Made by a program: the position numbers and the translations under genes | In this document: one piece after another, positions 9,414 to 17,598 of the stretch | How positions within the stretch are numbered: position 1 is the first letter of the stretch | Layout: each line of letters opens with the position of its first letter | The notes under the pieces: generated by a model | Seen by the model: the letters and a program-made list of their open reading frames with translations, nothing else | Told to the model about the DNA's origin: nothing | Database searches by the model: none | From: Microbulbifer sp. MKSA007 | GTDB lineage: Bacteria > Pseudomonadota > Gammaproteobacteria > Pseudomonadales > Cellvibrionaceae | Reading direction: 5' to 3' | Length of the DNA: 64,000 nt | NCBI GenBank assembly: GCA_032615215.1 | Contig: CP128433.1 | Coordinates: 4,820,501 to 4,884,500, forward strand

Positions 9414-10466
9414 TTAGTCAAAAAAATCATCACACGCCAATGGCCCACTAAATTCTAGCAAAGCCTGGGGCATTTGAATTTGCTCCTTCAACTGTCCAAA
9501 TTGATACAGATAGAAGTTGACATCTGCCTGCATGGATTTCATATAACTCTGCTCACCACCAAAAATAATTACAGAGGGAAACTCCAGCGGATAAAAGCTG
9601 GCAATATCTGCTTTTGCTTCGACAACTAACTTGTATGAAATTTTGTTAAGTTCAACTTGTAGATAACCTGAACAAGCATCAGCTTCCCGCTTAACAGAGA
9701 AACCATTAAAAGCCGGTAAAAAAATCAGGTCATACTCTTCAGAAACATATCGCCCCGCCCACATTTCAATCTCTGAGTCACCCAGTTTAGCTCCGGTAAT
9801 CATATAGTAGAGGTCATCTGTTAGCCCCATTGAATAGATCATACCGGCACTGGATTCTTTGTCATACCAGCCCTTATCCAATTGCGCATAGCCAACACCG
9901 GCTAGAGACATAGAACCATCAAAGTAACTGTAATTGACTGGGGTACCGACCGTATATAGGAACCACTTTCCTCCTACCCCAGGTATCTCAGGAATAAATC
10001 CAAAAGGGGTTTGACCGGGGTTTAACCCATGCCAGTAATGGTGGTGTTCACCAGCCCACTCCATATTAAACAGGAAATCTGGGTGTAAGACCTGTACACC
10101 CTGCTCATCGGCCACAACTACTCCCGGTACTTCATAGTAGAACTCATCAATACCTTCAGGGTGCTTCAAGATCACTTCATCAAAAAAGAGATCATACTTC
10201 GTGGTAGCTCCGGCCTCTGAAGAAAAAGCTAAATGGATATAGGCTTTAGGCTTGGCAACTGCAAAGTCAGGTGCAATATAGGTTTGTAAGCTAACTTTGA
10301 AATATCCCACATCGGGAATTGCAATGTTATAGAACCATTGCTCAGCCCAGGTTTCATCAGAGCTAGGCTCATGTGCACTTAAGTCACTTAGAGTGGTAGC
10401 ACCAACAAATATGGGAGATATCATTAATCCGATTACAATCAGTATTCTTTTTATCATAAAATACAT
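9414..10466 (-). CDS. Secreted protein, possibly CrtC/AttH-like lipocalin fold
   Basis: A 350-residue exported protein with a signal peptide ending around IFVGA. The mature sequence is rich in beta-strand segments with many aromatic and glycine residues (EQWFYNIAIPDVG, AYIHLAFSSEAG, EWAGEHHHYWHGL, KWFLYTVGTPVNYSYFDG), resembling the double-lipocalin arrangement of CrtC (hydroxyneurosporene hydratase) and AttH-like proteins. This assignment is tentative. The HHHYWH cluster near residue 145 may be a metal or ligand site. The first ATG is chosen because AGAGGA lies 7 bp upstream. It stands alone with no pathway genes around it. It could also be a structural secreted protein of unrelated family. 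Confidence 0.55.
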   Translation of the reverse strand: MYFMIKRILIVIGLMISPIFVGATTLSDLSAHEPSSDETWAEQWFYNIAIPDVGYFKVSLQTYIAPDFAVAKPKAYIHLAFSSEAGATTKYDLFFDEVILKHPEGIDEFYYEVPGVVVADEQGVQVLHPDFLFNMEWAGEHHHYWHGLNPGQTPFGFIPEIPGVGGKWFLYTVGTPVNYSYFDGSMSLAGVGYAQLDKGWYDKESSAGMIYSMGLTDDLYYMITGAKLGDSEIEMWAGRYVSEEYDLIFLPAFNGFSVKREADACSGYLQVELNKISYKLVVEAKADIASFYPLEFPSVIIFGGEQSYMKSMQADVNFYLYQFGQLKEQIQMPQALLEFSGPLACDDFFD

Positions 10467-10782
10467 TGAATAATCCTCTTTTACTCTTCACTAGTTACAT
10501 TACGACAACAACGTTTAAGCTGGGCATTAATCCAAAGCCGAATTGCCAGCCACAAGATACTAGCCGTACAGTGCAAGATTATTTTTCATTTCTTATGGGT
10601 ATTAATTATTTGCGATCTATTCTACAAAGATAATCAAATACATTTATTTTAATTTTTTGGTCAATCAACCTTCTACTCAATAAAAGTGGATAGTCATAAA
10701 AGCAGCGTGATATTCCTCTTTAATCGCGAATAAACACCTAAACTGTTGGATAAAATTCCCTCCTCTCGGCGCTTTAATTAAC
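10467..10782. other. Intergenic region upstream of mmsA
   Basis: This stretch of 316 bp separates the divergent AttH-like gene and mmsA. It is AT-rich and must contain both promoters, but I could not choose convincing promoter hexamers or an operator by eye. Confidence 0.3.
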
Positions 10783-12294
10783 ATGAATAAGAATATTCCT
10801 TCCAAGTTACCAATATTGATTGGTGGTGAGTGGATTCAGTCCAAAAGTACTGAGTGGCTGGATGTAACCAACCCCGCTACCGGCGATGTTATTACACAGG
10901 CGCCATTGTCTACCCCGACTGAACTGGAGAATGCAGTAATTTCCGCCAAAGAAACATTTGACCAATGGCGAAATACGCCGGTTACCGCAAGAGCACGGAT
11001 TATGTTGAGGTACCAGGCGCTTCTGAAAGAAAATCAGGAGCTGCTGGCTGAAATCCTCAGCGAGGAAACAGGTAAAACTTTTGAGGATGCCAAAGGGGAC
11101 GTCTGGCGCGGTATTGAGGTTGTTGAGCATGCAGCCAATATCGCTTCACTAATGATGGGTGAAACCGTAGAGAATGTTGCCAACACCATCGACTGTTACT
11201 CCTATCTACAACCTATTGGAGTTTGTGCGGGGATCACACCATTTAATTTCCCCGCAATGATTCCACTGTGGATGTTTCCAATGGCGATTGCCTGTGGGAA
11301 TACTTTTATTCTGAAACCCTCTGAACAGGATCCTGTCACGCCTTGCAAACTGGCCGAATTATTTGCTGAAGCGGGGGCTCCAGCAGGTGTTTTACAGGTA
11401 GTACATGGCGGCAGGGAACAGGTGGATTTTCTTCTAACGCATCCCGGCATTCAGGCCATTTCATTCGTTGGTTCAGTCCCCGTAGGGCGGCATATTTACC
11501 AGATGGGTACCCAGCACCTAAAACGAGTTCAAGCTTTTGCCGGTGCAAAAAACCATATGGTCGTGATGTCCGATGCCAATAAGGCTGCGGCTATTAATAA
11601 TATTGTTGGATCATCCATCGGAGCTGCCGGGCAACGCTGCATGGCGATTTCCGTCGCTGTACTTGTTGGGGAGACACAACAATGGGTAGACGACATTAAA
11701 GACGCTATGTCAGCTATCAAGCCCGGTCATTGGAAGGATACGCAAGCGGGCTTCGGTCCACTAATATCACCCGCTGCTCGTGCGAGGGTGCTTGGGTATA
11801 TCGCCCAGGGCAAAAAGGAAGGCGCCCGCTGTGTATTAGATGGCTCTGAAATTACTGTCGAAGGGTTTCCCAATGGAAACTGGGTTGGTCCCACCCTATT
11901 TGCCGATGTAACTTCGGACATGTCGATCTATACCGACGAGATTTTTGGTCCCGTACTTTGCCTGGTAAATGCCGACTCCCTGGAAGAAGCAATCCAATTA
12001 ATCAATAACTGCCCCTATGGCAATGGCACCTCAATATTTACGGCTAGTGGCGCTGCCGCACGTAAGTTCCAACACGAAATATTAGTGGGGCAAGTCGGTA
12101 TTAATGTACCTATTCCAGTGCCATTACCTTTCTTTAGTTTTACCGGCTGGCGAGCGTCTTTTTACGGTGATCAACACGCTTATGGAAAACAAGCTGTACG
12201 GTTTTATACCGAAACCAAAACTGTTACGGCACGCTGGTTTGACAGTGATATAGAGCATGCAGAGCACACCAACTTAACCATACAGCTCAAATAA
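10783..12294 (+). CDS. mmsA: CoA-acylating methylmalonate-semialdehyde dehydrogenase
   Basis: A 503-residue aldehyde dehydrogenase that oxidises methylmalonate semialdehyde (and malonate semialdehyde) to propionyl-CoA/acetyl-CoA with NAD+ and CoA, the last step of valine and of some pyrimidine degradation. Diagnostic features are FNFPAM near residue 164, the glycine-rich SFVGSVPVGRHIY near residue 228, GAKNHMVV around 264 where other aldehyde dehydrogenases keep a general-base glutamate, and the catalytic Cys286 in GQRCMAIS. Length matches the family. It is followed after 18 bp by mmsB, whose product makes its substrate, so the pair is an operon. No dedicated regulator is adjacent. Confidence 0.95.
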   Translation: MNKNIPSKLPILIGGEWIQSKSTEWLDVTNPATGDVITQAPLSTPTELENAVISAKETFDQWRNTPVTARARIMLRYQALLKENQELLAEILSEETGKTFEDAKGDVWRGIEVVEHAANIASLMMGETVENVANTIDCYSYLQPIGVCAGITPFNFPAMIPLWMFPMAIACGNTFILKPSEQDPVTPCKLAELFAEAGAPAGVLQVVHGGREQVDFLLTHPGIQAISFVGSVPVGRHIYQMGTQHLKRVQAFAGAKNHMVVMSDANKAAAINNIVGSSIGAAGQRCMAISVAVLVGETQQWVDDIKDAMSAIKPGHWKDTQAGFGPLISPAARARVLGYIAQGKKEGARCVLDGSEITVEGFPNGNWVGPTLFADVTSDMSIYTDEIFGPVLCLVNADSLEEAIQLINNCPYGNGTSIFTASGAAARKFQHEILVGQVGINVPIPVPLPFFSFTGWRASFYGDQHAYGKQAVRFYTETKTVTARWFDSDIEHAEHTNLTIQLK

Positions 12295-12312
12295 TGTTAA
12301 CTGGAGAGCAGC

Positions 12313-13206
12313 ATGACTAAAACAGTCGCATTTTTAGGGTTGGGCCATATGGGACTGCCTATGGCCACCAACCTGGTCCAGGCGGGCTTTGAAGTTAAAG
12401 GGTTTGACCCAGTCACTGAAATACTGGATACCGCTGTAGAAAGCGGTATCAAAAAGTGCTCCTCTCCCCAAGAGTCCGTCGAGGAAGCAGATTTTGTGGT
12501 AAGCATGCTGCCTAATAGCGCGGCGGTTGAGTGCCTGTATATTGATACCGACAAACTACTCGACAGTATTTCTCGCGACTGTTTGATTATCGACTGCTCC
12601 ACTATTTCTTCCAACAGTTCTAAGCGCCTTATTCGTGAAGCCAGAATCAAAGGCCTGCAAGCCATTGAAGCCCCTGTTTCCGGGGGAGTGGCGGGTGCTA
12701 GCAAAGGAACTTTGAGTTTTATGTGTGGGGGAGAGGCCGGTGATGTCGACAGGGCCCGGGAAGTTCTAGAGCCAATGGGTAGCAATATTTTCTATGCAGG
12801 AGCAGCGGGATCTGGCCAAACAGCAAAGATTTGTAACAATATGCTGCTGGCTATTCATATGATTGGTACCGCTGAAGCCCTACAAATGGGGGTAGATAAT
12901 GGACTCGACCCCAATGTGCTCTCCGACATTATGTTAAAGAGTTCAGGAGCCAACTGGTCCCTACAAAATTACAATCCCTATCCCGGAGTAATGCCCGAAG
13001 TTCCAGCGAGTAAAAACTATAGCGGTGGCTTTATGGTAAAACTTATGTGTAAGGACCTGGGGTTGGCGCAGGAAGCAGCCACTCAGAGTAAGAGCTATAC
13101 GCCTCTCGGCTCAATGGCGCGCAATCTCTATGGAATTCTCAATTTGCGCGGAGGTAGTGATTTGGACTTCTCATCTATTCAAAAGCTATTTCAAGAAGTG
13201 GATTAG
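12313..13206 (+). CDS. mmsB: 3-hydroxyisobutyrate dehydrogenase
   Basis: A 297-residue NAD-dependent dehydrogenase that converts 3-hydroxyisobutyrate to methylmalonate semialdehyde, feeding MmsA. The N-terminal Rossmann motif is FLGLGHMGLPMA (residues 7-18), the substrate-binding block is EAPVSGGVAGASKGTL (about 119-134), and the catalytic lysine is Lys172 in GQTAKICNNM. All family signatures are intact and the length is standard. GGAGAG precedes the ATG by a few bases, and the gene is directly downstream of mmsA. The window contains no other valine-degradation enzyme. Confidence 0.95.
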   Translation: MTKTVAFLGLGHMGLPMATNLVQAGFEVKGFDPVTEILDTAVESGIKKCSSPQESVEEADFVVSMLPNSAAVECLYIDTDKLLDSISRDCLIIDCSTISSNSSKRLIREARIKGLQAIEAPVSGGVAGASKGTLSFMCGGEAGDVDRAREVLEPMGSNIFYAGAAGSGQTAKICNNMLLAIHMIGTAEALQMGVDNGLDPNVLSDIMLKSSGANWSLQNYNPYPGVMPEVPASKNYSGGFMVKLMCKDLGLAQEAATQSKSYTPLGSMARNLYGILNLRGGSDLDFSSIQKLFQEVD

Positions 13207-13273
13207 CCGCGTAGCAGGCTGGGTATCCACAACCCCTGCCGCAGCTCCACTTCTCTCCAGCACCAGTTACTGG

Positions 13274-13804
13274 CTATGGTTGCATGACTTTACCGAGAAT
13301 TCGGATTTCACGCACTTGATCCCACTCTATAGCAAAGTAGAACTTTTGTTTGCGTCCAGCATTACTGGGAATCGTGAGTTCTTCAGGGTTTCCTTTGCCC
13401 CTAAACAAGTTGGCTGCATAGCCATCCTGGTCAATAAGGATCACTGCCTCGGAGCTATCCAGGTCGATTAACCGCACGGGGAAGTCATTTTGATTTTTAA
13501 AACCAACTTCAACATAGCAACCACTCTCTGCATGGGCGGTCACTGCGATAACGTCGCTTTCCAGATACTTATTGAGATCTTCCAGCGTATTGATAAGTAC
13601 AGCACCATCAGTACTCTGCCCTGTTTTACGTCCATCAACCACACCTTCACTGGCACCATCCATCAGGTTTTTACCAAAGCTGACGATGTTAGACATCACT
13701 GATTTTGCCGTTTCCGCTACGCCACTCTCTTGCTCATCTGTATTTTGCTGTGCAAACGCAGAGGAACATAAAATCAGGCCGGCAATTAAAATCGTTCTTC
13801 GCAC
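13274..13804 (-). CDS. Small secreted protein of unknown function
   Basis: A protein of 176 residues when started at the GTG at 13804. GGAG is spaced 6 bp before this codon, and it gives an ideal signal peptide (RRTILIAGLILCSSAFAQ). Two upstream in-frame ATGs have ribosome-like sequences too close to use. The mature protein begins with a low-complexity acidic stretch, followed by a helix (VMSNIVSFGKNLMDG) and a compact beta-rich domain (GCYVEVGFKNQNDFPVRLIDL), perhaps resembling an accessory beta-sandwich. I cannot name the family. It is convergent with mmsB and probably monocistronic. Confidence 0.65.
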   Translation of the reverse strand: MRRTILIAGLILCSSAFAQQNTDEQESGVAETAKSVMSNIVSFGKNLMDGASEGVVDGRKTGQSTDGAVLINTLEDLNKYLESDVIAVTAHAESGCYVEVGFKNQNDFPVRLIDLDSSEAVILIDQDGYAANLFRGKGNPEELTIPSNAGRKQKFYFAIEWDQVREIRILGKVMQP

Positions 13805-13935
13805 TGATATCTCCATATCCTTTACTATCCATTCCAACTTAAGCCAGCTCCAGTTAGCTGGCTTAAGTTGGGAATATTAGCAAAAGAAATATTGCTTGGA
13901 AAAACGATTAGTGTTTGCGCGGTACAAAATCAGGA

Positions 13936-14658
13936 TTACTGTCCCTGCCCTGTTGCTGCAATTTGAACCTCTCGAATATTTACATGCTGGGGCTGGGAGT
14001 ACATGAACATAGCTGTGCGAGCAATATCCTCTGCATTAATTGCACCACCAATGGATTCTTTCCATTGTTGATAGGCCTCAATAATTTCTGCTGAGGTAGT
14101 GTGGCTTAGCAGCTCTGTTTCCACCGCGCCGGGGCATATGGTCATTACACGTACCCCGGTAGGCGCCACTTCCTCGCGCACGGTTTCACCAATAGCAGAG
14201 ACAGCATATTTGGTACCACAGTACGCAGCATGATTGATAAATGTTTTTACTCCAGCAATAGAACTGATATTGATAATGGTCCCGGAATGGCGAGTTTTCA
14301 TATCCTCCAAAACTGCCTGCATACCGTTAAGCAAGGCCAATACATTCACATCGAACATTTTCCGCCACTCATCGGGGTTCTGGGTTTCAATATTGCCCAG
14401 TAACATTTTGCCGGCATTGTTAATCAGACAGTCAACCGGACCAAACTGAGTCTCAGCCTCACGAATTGCCTCGCGCAAGGCTGCCATATCAGTCACATCC
14501 ACTTTCCTGCAAAGAGTATTTGGCAGATTTAAAGCTTCCAGCTTGTCCACACGCCTTGCCAACAATAATAGAGGATGCCCGGCAGCAGACATATGTTGGG
14601 CAATGGCAGCACCAATACCTGAACTGGCTCCAGTAATAACAACGAGTGGTTTGGACAT
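13936..14658 (-). CDS. Short-chain dehydrogenase/reductase (SDR)
   Basis: A 240-residue classical SDR. The cofactor motif TGASSGIGAAIA lies near residues 8-19, ARR follows in the NADP-specificity position, NNAGKM is near residue 85, the catalytic serine is in NISSIAG near 133, and YCGTKYA near 147 supplies the Tyr-Lys pair. Length and motif order match NADP-dependent hydroxy-acid/serine dehydrogenase-like SDRs of the YdfG kind. ATG 14658 is preceded by AAGGAG; the upstream ATG in the same frame overlaps that ribosome site and is unlikely. It is divergent from the LysR gene, a common arrangement where the regulator controls its neighbour. The substrate is not predictable. Confidence 0.85.
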   Translation of the reverse strand: MSKPLVVITGASSGIGAAIAQHMSAAGHPLLLLARRVDKLEALNLPNTLCRKVDVTDMAALREAIREAETQFGPVDCLINNAGKMLLGNIETQNPDEWRKMFDVNVLALLNGMQAVLEDMKTRHSGTIINISSIAGVKTFINHAAYCGTKYAVSAIGETVREEVAPTGVRVMTICPGAVETELLSHTTSAEIIEAYQQWKESIGGAINAEDIARTAMFMYSQPQHVNIREVQIAATGQGQ

Positions 14659-14775
14659 GGGCTCTCTCTCCTTCAATGAGTTATCCCGGCGGATAGTTTT
14701 GTTTAAGTAGACCCAGTATAGGAATTCCGACTAATATGATTAGCCCAACCAATAGGAAAACATTGTTTGGTTTTT

Positions 14776-15690
14776 ATGAACAATATCTCATGGCGCGCTA
14801 TTCGTGCATTTATTCAGGTGGCCGATGCCGGAAGCTTCACCGCTGCAGCGCGGGACAGCGGCTTTTCCAAGGCCAATTTGAGCCAACTGGTCACAGAGCT
14901 GGAAACAACCCTGGATATACAGCTTCTCTACCGCACGACAAGACAACTGCGTCTTACCGAGATTGGTGAGGGTTACTATTTGCGTTGCAAGCAAGCGATG
15001 CAGCAGTTGGATTCAGCCGCCGAGTGGGCCAGTGAATCAAAGGGAGGACTGGAGGGAAACATCCGCATCAACGCTGTTGGTGGCATTATCGGAGAGAGCT
15101 TAATTGCTCGGCTGGTGATCAAGTTTCAGCAGGCCAATCCAGGAGTTAGAGTTCATCTGGACTTTTCCAGCACCCGAGTAGATTTGATTCAAGACCAGTA
15201 CGATTTGGTTATTCGTATGGGCAGTTTGCCGGACTCCTCTCTAATCGTGCGTAAACTTCACACTATCAAAACCCGATACGTAGCCAGCCCAAAGTTCCTT
15301 CAAGAATATGGACCTATAGAAAAACCTGCTGATTTAGCATCTGTACCGCTAATTTCCGGCAGTGTAGATCAATGGCTGCTGACACGAGGTAAGAATCAAC
15401 AGGTTGTGCAAGTTGAAAACAGCACTAAATTGATTAGCGGAAGGGTAATGCACCGCGCTGCAATTGAGGGACTTGGAATTACCCGGCTGGCAGATATCTA
15501 TGTCCAGGCAGATATTGCCAGTGGGCGTCTGGTTGAAATTCTGCCCGGCTGGTCTGAGTCTACCGAGCTCTCCATGGTATGCCCGCCCCTACGCCACCAA
15601 TTATTACGGGTGCGCAATTTGATGCAGTGGCTAAAGGAAGGTTTTGCGGATATTTATTTACAGGCTTTAGCTGTTAGTCCTATTGAATAA
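14776..15690 (+). CDS. LysR family transcriptional regulator
   Basis: A 304-residue LysR-type regulator. The N-terminal winged helix-turn-helix reads WRAIRAFIQVADAGSFTAAA followed by SKANLSQLVTELETTLDIQLLYRTTR, and the C-terminal two-lobe effector domain begins near residue 90 (GNIRINAVGG). The ATG at 14776 is preferred to an in-frame TTG nine bases earlier. It is divergent from the SDR gene across a gap of about 117 bp that should hold their shared operator, suggesting autoregulation and control of the SDR. The effector molecule is unknown. Several LysR proteins of this CrgA-like shape respond to small aromatic or reactive compounds. Confidence 0.9.
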   Translation: MNNISWRAIRAFIQVADAGSFTAAARDSGFSKANLSQLVTELETTLDIQLLYRTTRQLRLTEIGEGYYLRCKQAMQQLDSAAEWASESKGGLEGNIRINAVGGIIGESLIARLVIKFQQANPGVRVHLDFSSTRVDLIQDQYDLVIRMGSLPDSSLIVRKLHTIKTRYVASPKFLQEYGPIEKPADLASVPLISGSVDQWLLTRGKNQQVVQVENSTKLISGRVMHRAAIEGLGITRLADIYVQADIASGRLVEILPGWSESTELSMVCPPLRHQLLRVRNLMQWLKEGFADIYLQALAVSPIE

Positions 15691-15747
15691 AGTACCTCAA
15701 ATAAACGCGAACAATTTGTCTCTGTGACTAGCTTTTCCTAATTACCG

Positions 15748-16143
15748 TCAAAGTTCACCTTCTGATTGTTTTATTGCCTGTAATTCCACCGGTGACAAAG
15801 CCTTGTAGCCACGCAAATAGGGCCAGCCATACCCCCAGCGAAATGGGGTGGGTAAAAAAGGCGTACCGCCAACCCGAACTCCAAGTAACATCATTAGTGC
15901 AACTTCTTCTTCCCCGGTTCCAGCTACACAGACTTCCAGATCTTTATCCGCCTGCTCGCGTTCATCGTATGTGCCCCCTTTCCAGTAGGCATAATCATGG
16001 GCAATACAGCAGTCGAGCCACAACTCCTGTTGATCAAAAGTTCCATCGGGAAATGCGCTACAACCATCAGTAGTAAATGGCTCTATTTCCTGCGCAAAGG
16101 CTTCCAAACTCAATAAGGAAATGAACAACAACCAGCGGCACAT
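15748..16143 (-). CDS. Small secreted phospholipase-A2-like protein
   Basis: A 131-residue protein with a signal peptide (MCRWLLFISLLSLEAFAQ). The mature part carries DGCSAFPDG and then LDCCIAHDYAYWKGG, the paired cysteines followed by a His-Asp dyad that mark phospholipase A2-like domains, where the His activates water. The C-terminal half (LLGVRVGGTPFLPTPFRWGYGWPY) is aromatic- and glycine-rich and might contact membrane. The calcium loop of classical enzymes is not obvious, so activity is uncertain. It sits alone, convergent with the LysR gene. Bacterial proteins of this kind are found in marine Gammaproteobacteria; whether they attack host, prey or own lipids is not known. Confidence 0.65.
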   Translation of the reverse strand: MCRWLLFISLLSLEAFAQEIEPFTTDGCSAFPDGTFDQQELWLDCCIAHDYAYWKGGTYDEREQADKDLEVCVAGTGEEEVALMMLLGVRVGGTPFLPTPFRWGYGWPYLRGYKALSPVELQAIKQSEGEL

Positions 16144-16241
16144 CAGTCCTACTCATACACTCAAAAAAAGTAAATCGGCTCGGACACTGAAATATAACCC
16201 CACCTCTTCGATAAACCACTAAAAATTGAATTTAAGCCCAC

Positions 16242-16270
16242 TTGCCATTAGTGTCTATTAGACACATAAT
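16242..16270 (+). promoter_or_regulatory. nadM promoter with embedded NrtR operator
   Basis: A sigma-70-like -35 TTGCCA (16242-16247) and -10 CATAAT (16265-16270) are spaced by 17 bp. The palindrome GTGTCTATTAGACAC (16251-16265) fills almost exactly the spacer, ideal for repression by promoter occlusion. The same motif, more or less degenerate, recurs before nadV and before the nrtR gene, so it is assigned as the NrtR box. The assignment is by pattern and context; NrtR is known to bind such palindromes upstream of nad genes. Confidence 0.85.
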
Positions 16271-16290
16271 GTTTCAAGACCCATTATTCA

Positions 16291-16333
16291 AACCCTGGAG
16301 AGACCGGGGTTTATTCACAGCAAGGAGCTTGCT
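16291..16333 (+). promoter_or_regulatory. nadM leader RNA, two-hairpin element
   Basis: Hairpin 1 is AACCCTGG-AGAGA-CCGGGGTT (16291-16311), an 8-bp stem with one T-G wobble. A 7-base linker ends in TCAC. Hairpin 2 is AGCAAG-GAG-CTTGCT (16319-16333) and buries the Shine-Dalgarno AAGGAG just before ATG 16337. The nadV leader has the same loop and the same plan with different stem bases. This suggests translational control of both genes by an RNA structure; a ligand is not known. Confidence 0.6.
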
Positions 16334-16336
16334 GCT

Positions 16337-17395
16337 ATGGCCCAGCACTACGATTTTGCCGTTTTTATCGGTCGATTCCAGCCATTCCATTCCGGACATC
16401 TAAAAGTAGTCCAGTGCGGATTAGCTCAGGCCCAGCACCTGATTATCCTGATTGGCTCCGCCAACCAACCCCGCAATCCTCGCAACCCCTGGACTCATCG
16501 CGAGCGGGAACAATTTATCAGGAAAAGCTTAAGCGAGAGTGACAACAAGCGCCTGACCTGCCTTCCTTTAATGGATGTGCCTTACAATGATGAACTGTGG
16601 GTGCGCAATGTACAAAACTCAGTTAACGGCATAGTGACCGCTCATCACAGCATTCCTCACAAGCCACCTCAAATTGCATTAATCGGGCACCAGAAAGACC
16701 AGAGCGGTTTTTACCTCAACCTCTTCCCCCAGTGGGAATCCCTTGGGGTGGAGAATCACAACGAAATCAGTGCAACCCCCTTTAGGGAGGCACTATTTAC
16801 CGACAGCGCCGATAGCTTGTTGAATTCACTCAACCAAGAAAAGCAATTGCCAGAGGGCACTATTGGCGCTTTAAGAGAGTTTGTGGAGACCAATCCAGCC
16901 TACGGCGAAATGCGCGAAGAAATGGCATTCATCCAGCGCTACAGATCCTCCTGGGCCACCGCTCCCTATCCGCCAACTCACGTTACTGTCGATGCTGTAG
17001 TGGTCCAATCTGGCCATATCCTGCTGATAGAGCGACGAGCTTTTCCCGGGCGGGGTTTATGGGCGCTGCCCGGTGGTTTTGTCGACCCCGGTGAGCGACT
17101 GATCGATGCCTGCCTGCGAGAATTGCGAGAGGAAACACGCCTTAAAGTCCCGACACCAGTGTTGAAAGGATCTATACGCCGGCAGGATGTATTCGATGAA
17201 CCCTATCGCTCGGCCCGTGGAAGGACTATCACACACGCCTATTACATAGAACTGGCTCCCAGCCAACAGCTACCCAAGGTAAAGGGCGGTGACGACGCTC
17301 GCCATGCCCGCTGGGTTCCCCTCGCTGATCTGGACCCTCAGCAGCTATTTGAAGACCACTATTACATCATTCAATCCCTGATTGGCGGTGCCTAA
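16337..17395 (+). CDS. nadM: Bifunctional NMN adenylyltransferase / ADP-ribose Nudix hydrolase
   Basis: A 352-residue fusion. The N-terminal nucleotidyltransferase domain (about 1-175) has GRFQPFHSGH, with the HxGH-type catalytic motif at residues 18-21, and ISATPFR near 145-150; it makes NAD from nicotinamide mononucleotide and ATP. The C-terminal Nudix domain carries the Nudix box GGFVDPGERL...REL.EET (residues 246-266), expected to hydrolyse ADP-ribose. The fusion resembles the cyanobacterial and Francisella enzymes that recycle nicotinamide directly through NMN. It is the natural partner of NadV just downstream, which makes NMN. The gene has its own NrtR box and hairpin leader, and a weak hairpin follows its stop. 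ATG 16337 follows AAGGAG. Confidence 0.95.
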   Translation: MAQHYDFAVFIGRFQPFHSGHLKVVQCGLAQAQHLIILIGSANQPRNPRNPWTHREREQFIRKSLSESDNKRLTCLPLMDVPYNDELWVRNVQNSVNGIVTAHHSIPHKPPQIALIGHQKDQSGFYLNLFPQWESLGVENHNEISATPFREALFTDSADSLLNSLNQEKQLPEGTIGALREFVETNPAYGEMREEMAFIQRYRSSWATAPYPPTHVTVDAVVVQSGHILLIERRAFPGRGLWALPGGFVDPGERLIDACLRELREETRLKVPTPVLKGSIRRQDVFDEPYRSARGRTITHAYYIELAPSQQLPKVKGGDDARHARWVPLADLDPQQLFEDHYYIIQSLIGGA

Positions 17396-17404
17396 AGCTG
17401 GTAG

Positions 17405-17425
17405 GAGGTGGCCAATTGCCGCCTC
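17405..17425 (+). terminator. Weak hairpin after nadM
   Basis: GAGGTGGC pairs with GCCGCCTC around a CAATT loop, with one T-G wobble, 9 bp after the nadM stop codon. Only a two-base T tail follows, so it may end transcription partially or simply protect the mRNA. nadV has its own promoter and operator, so it need not be read through from nadM. Confidence 0.45.
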
Positions 17426-17481
17426 TTGCACATTCAACAACTCGCATTACCTTCACCAATACCCAAAAAACACGCCAATAC

Positions 17482-17536
17482 TTGACAGCTTAGTATCGAA
17501 AAGACACTATTAACTTAGTTGGTGTCCTTTAGACAA
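17482..17536 (+). promoter_or_regulatory. nadV promoter with two NrtR-like sites
   Basis: TTGACA (17482-17487) is a consensus -35. A -10 candidate (ACTATT or TATTAA) lies at about 17506-17513. The first degenerate operator GTATCGAAAAGACAC (17493-17507) lies in the spacer. A second, GTGTCCTTTAGACAA (17522-17536), lies just downstream of the -10. Both match the pattern of the perfect palindrome at nadM, with better right half-sites. Two operators flanking the -10 would give tight repression. Spacing to the -10 is long (18-20 bp), so the promoter may be weak. Confidence 0.75.
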
Positions 17537-17551
17537 TAATTGGCAAGGCCC

Positions 17552-17596
17552 GCACTGGAGAGACCGGTGCTAACAACTACTCACGGAGGATTTCCG
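17552..17596 (+). promoter_or_regulatory. nadV leader RNA, two-hairpin element
   Basis: Hairpin 1 is GCACTGG-AGAGA-CCGGTGC (17552-17570), a 7-bp stem with one T-G wobble. Hairpin 2 is CGGA-GGATT-TCCG (17584-17596), whose stem and loop contain the ribosome site GGAGGA, 2 bp before ATG 17599. Loop AGAGA and the closing TGG/CCG pairs are identical to the nadM leader, while the outer stem pairs differ yet remain complementary. That is the covariation expected of a functional RNA. Confidence 0.6.
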
Positions 17597-17598
17597 CG

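Noticed and set aside
16291..16311. Glycine riboswitch, from the CTGGAGAGACC text
   Set aside because: The short GGAGAGACC also occurs in glycine aptamers, but the rest of the aptamer (further helices and the conserved core) is missing, and the genes concern NAD, not glycine.
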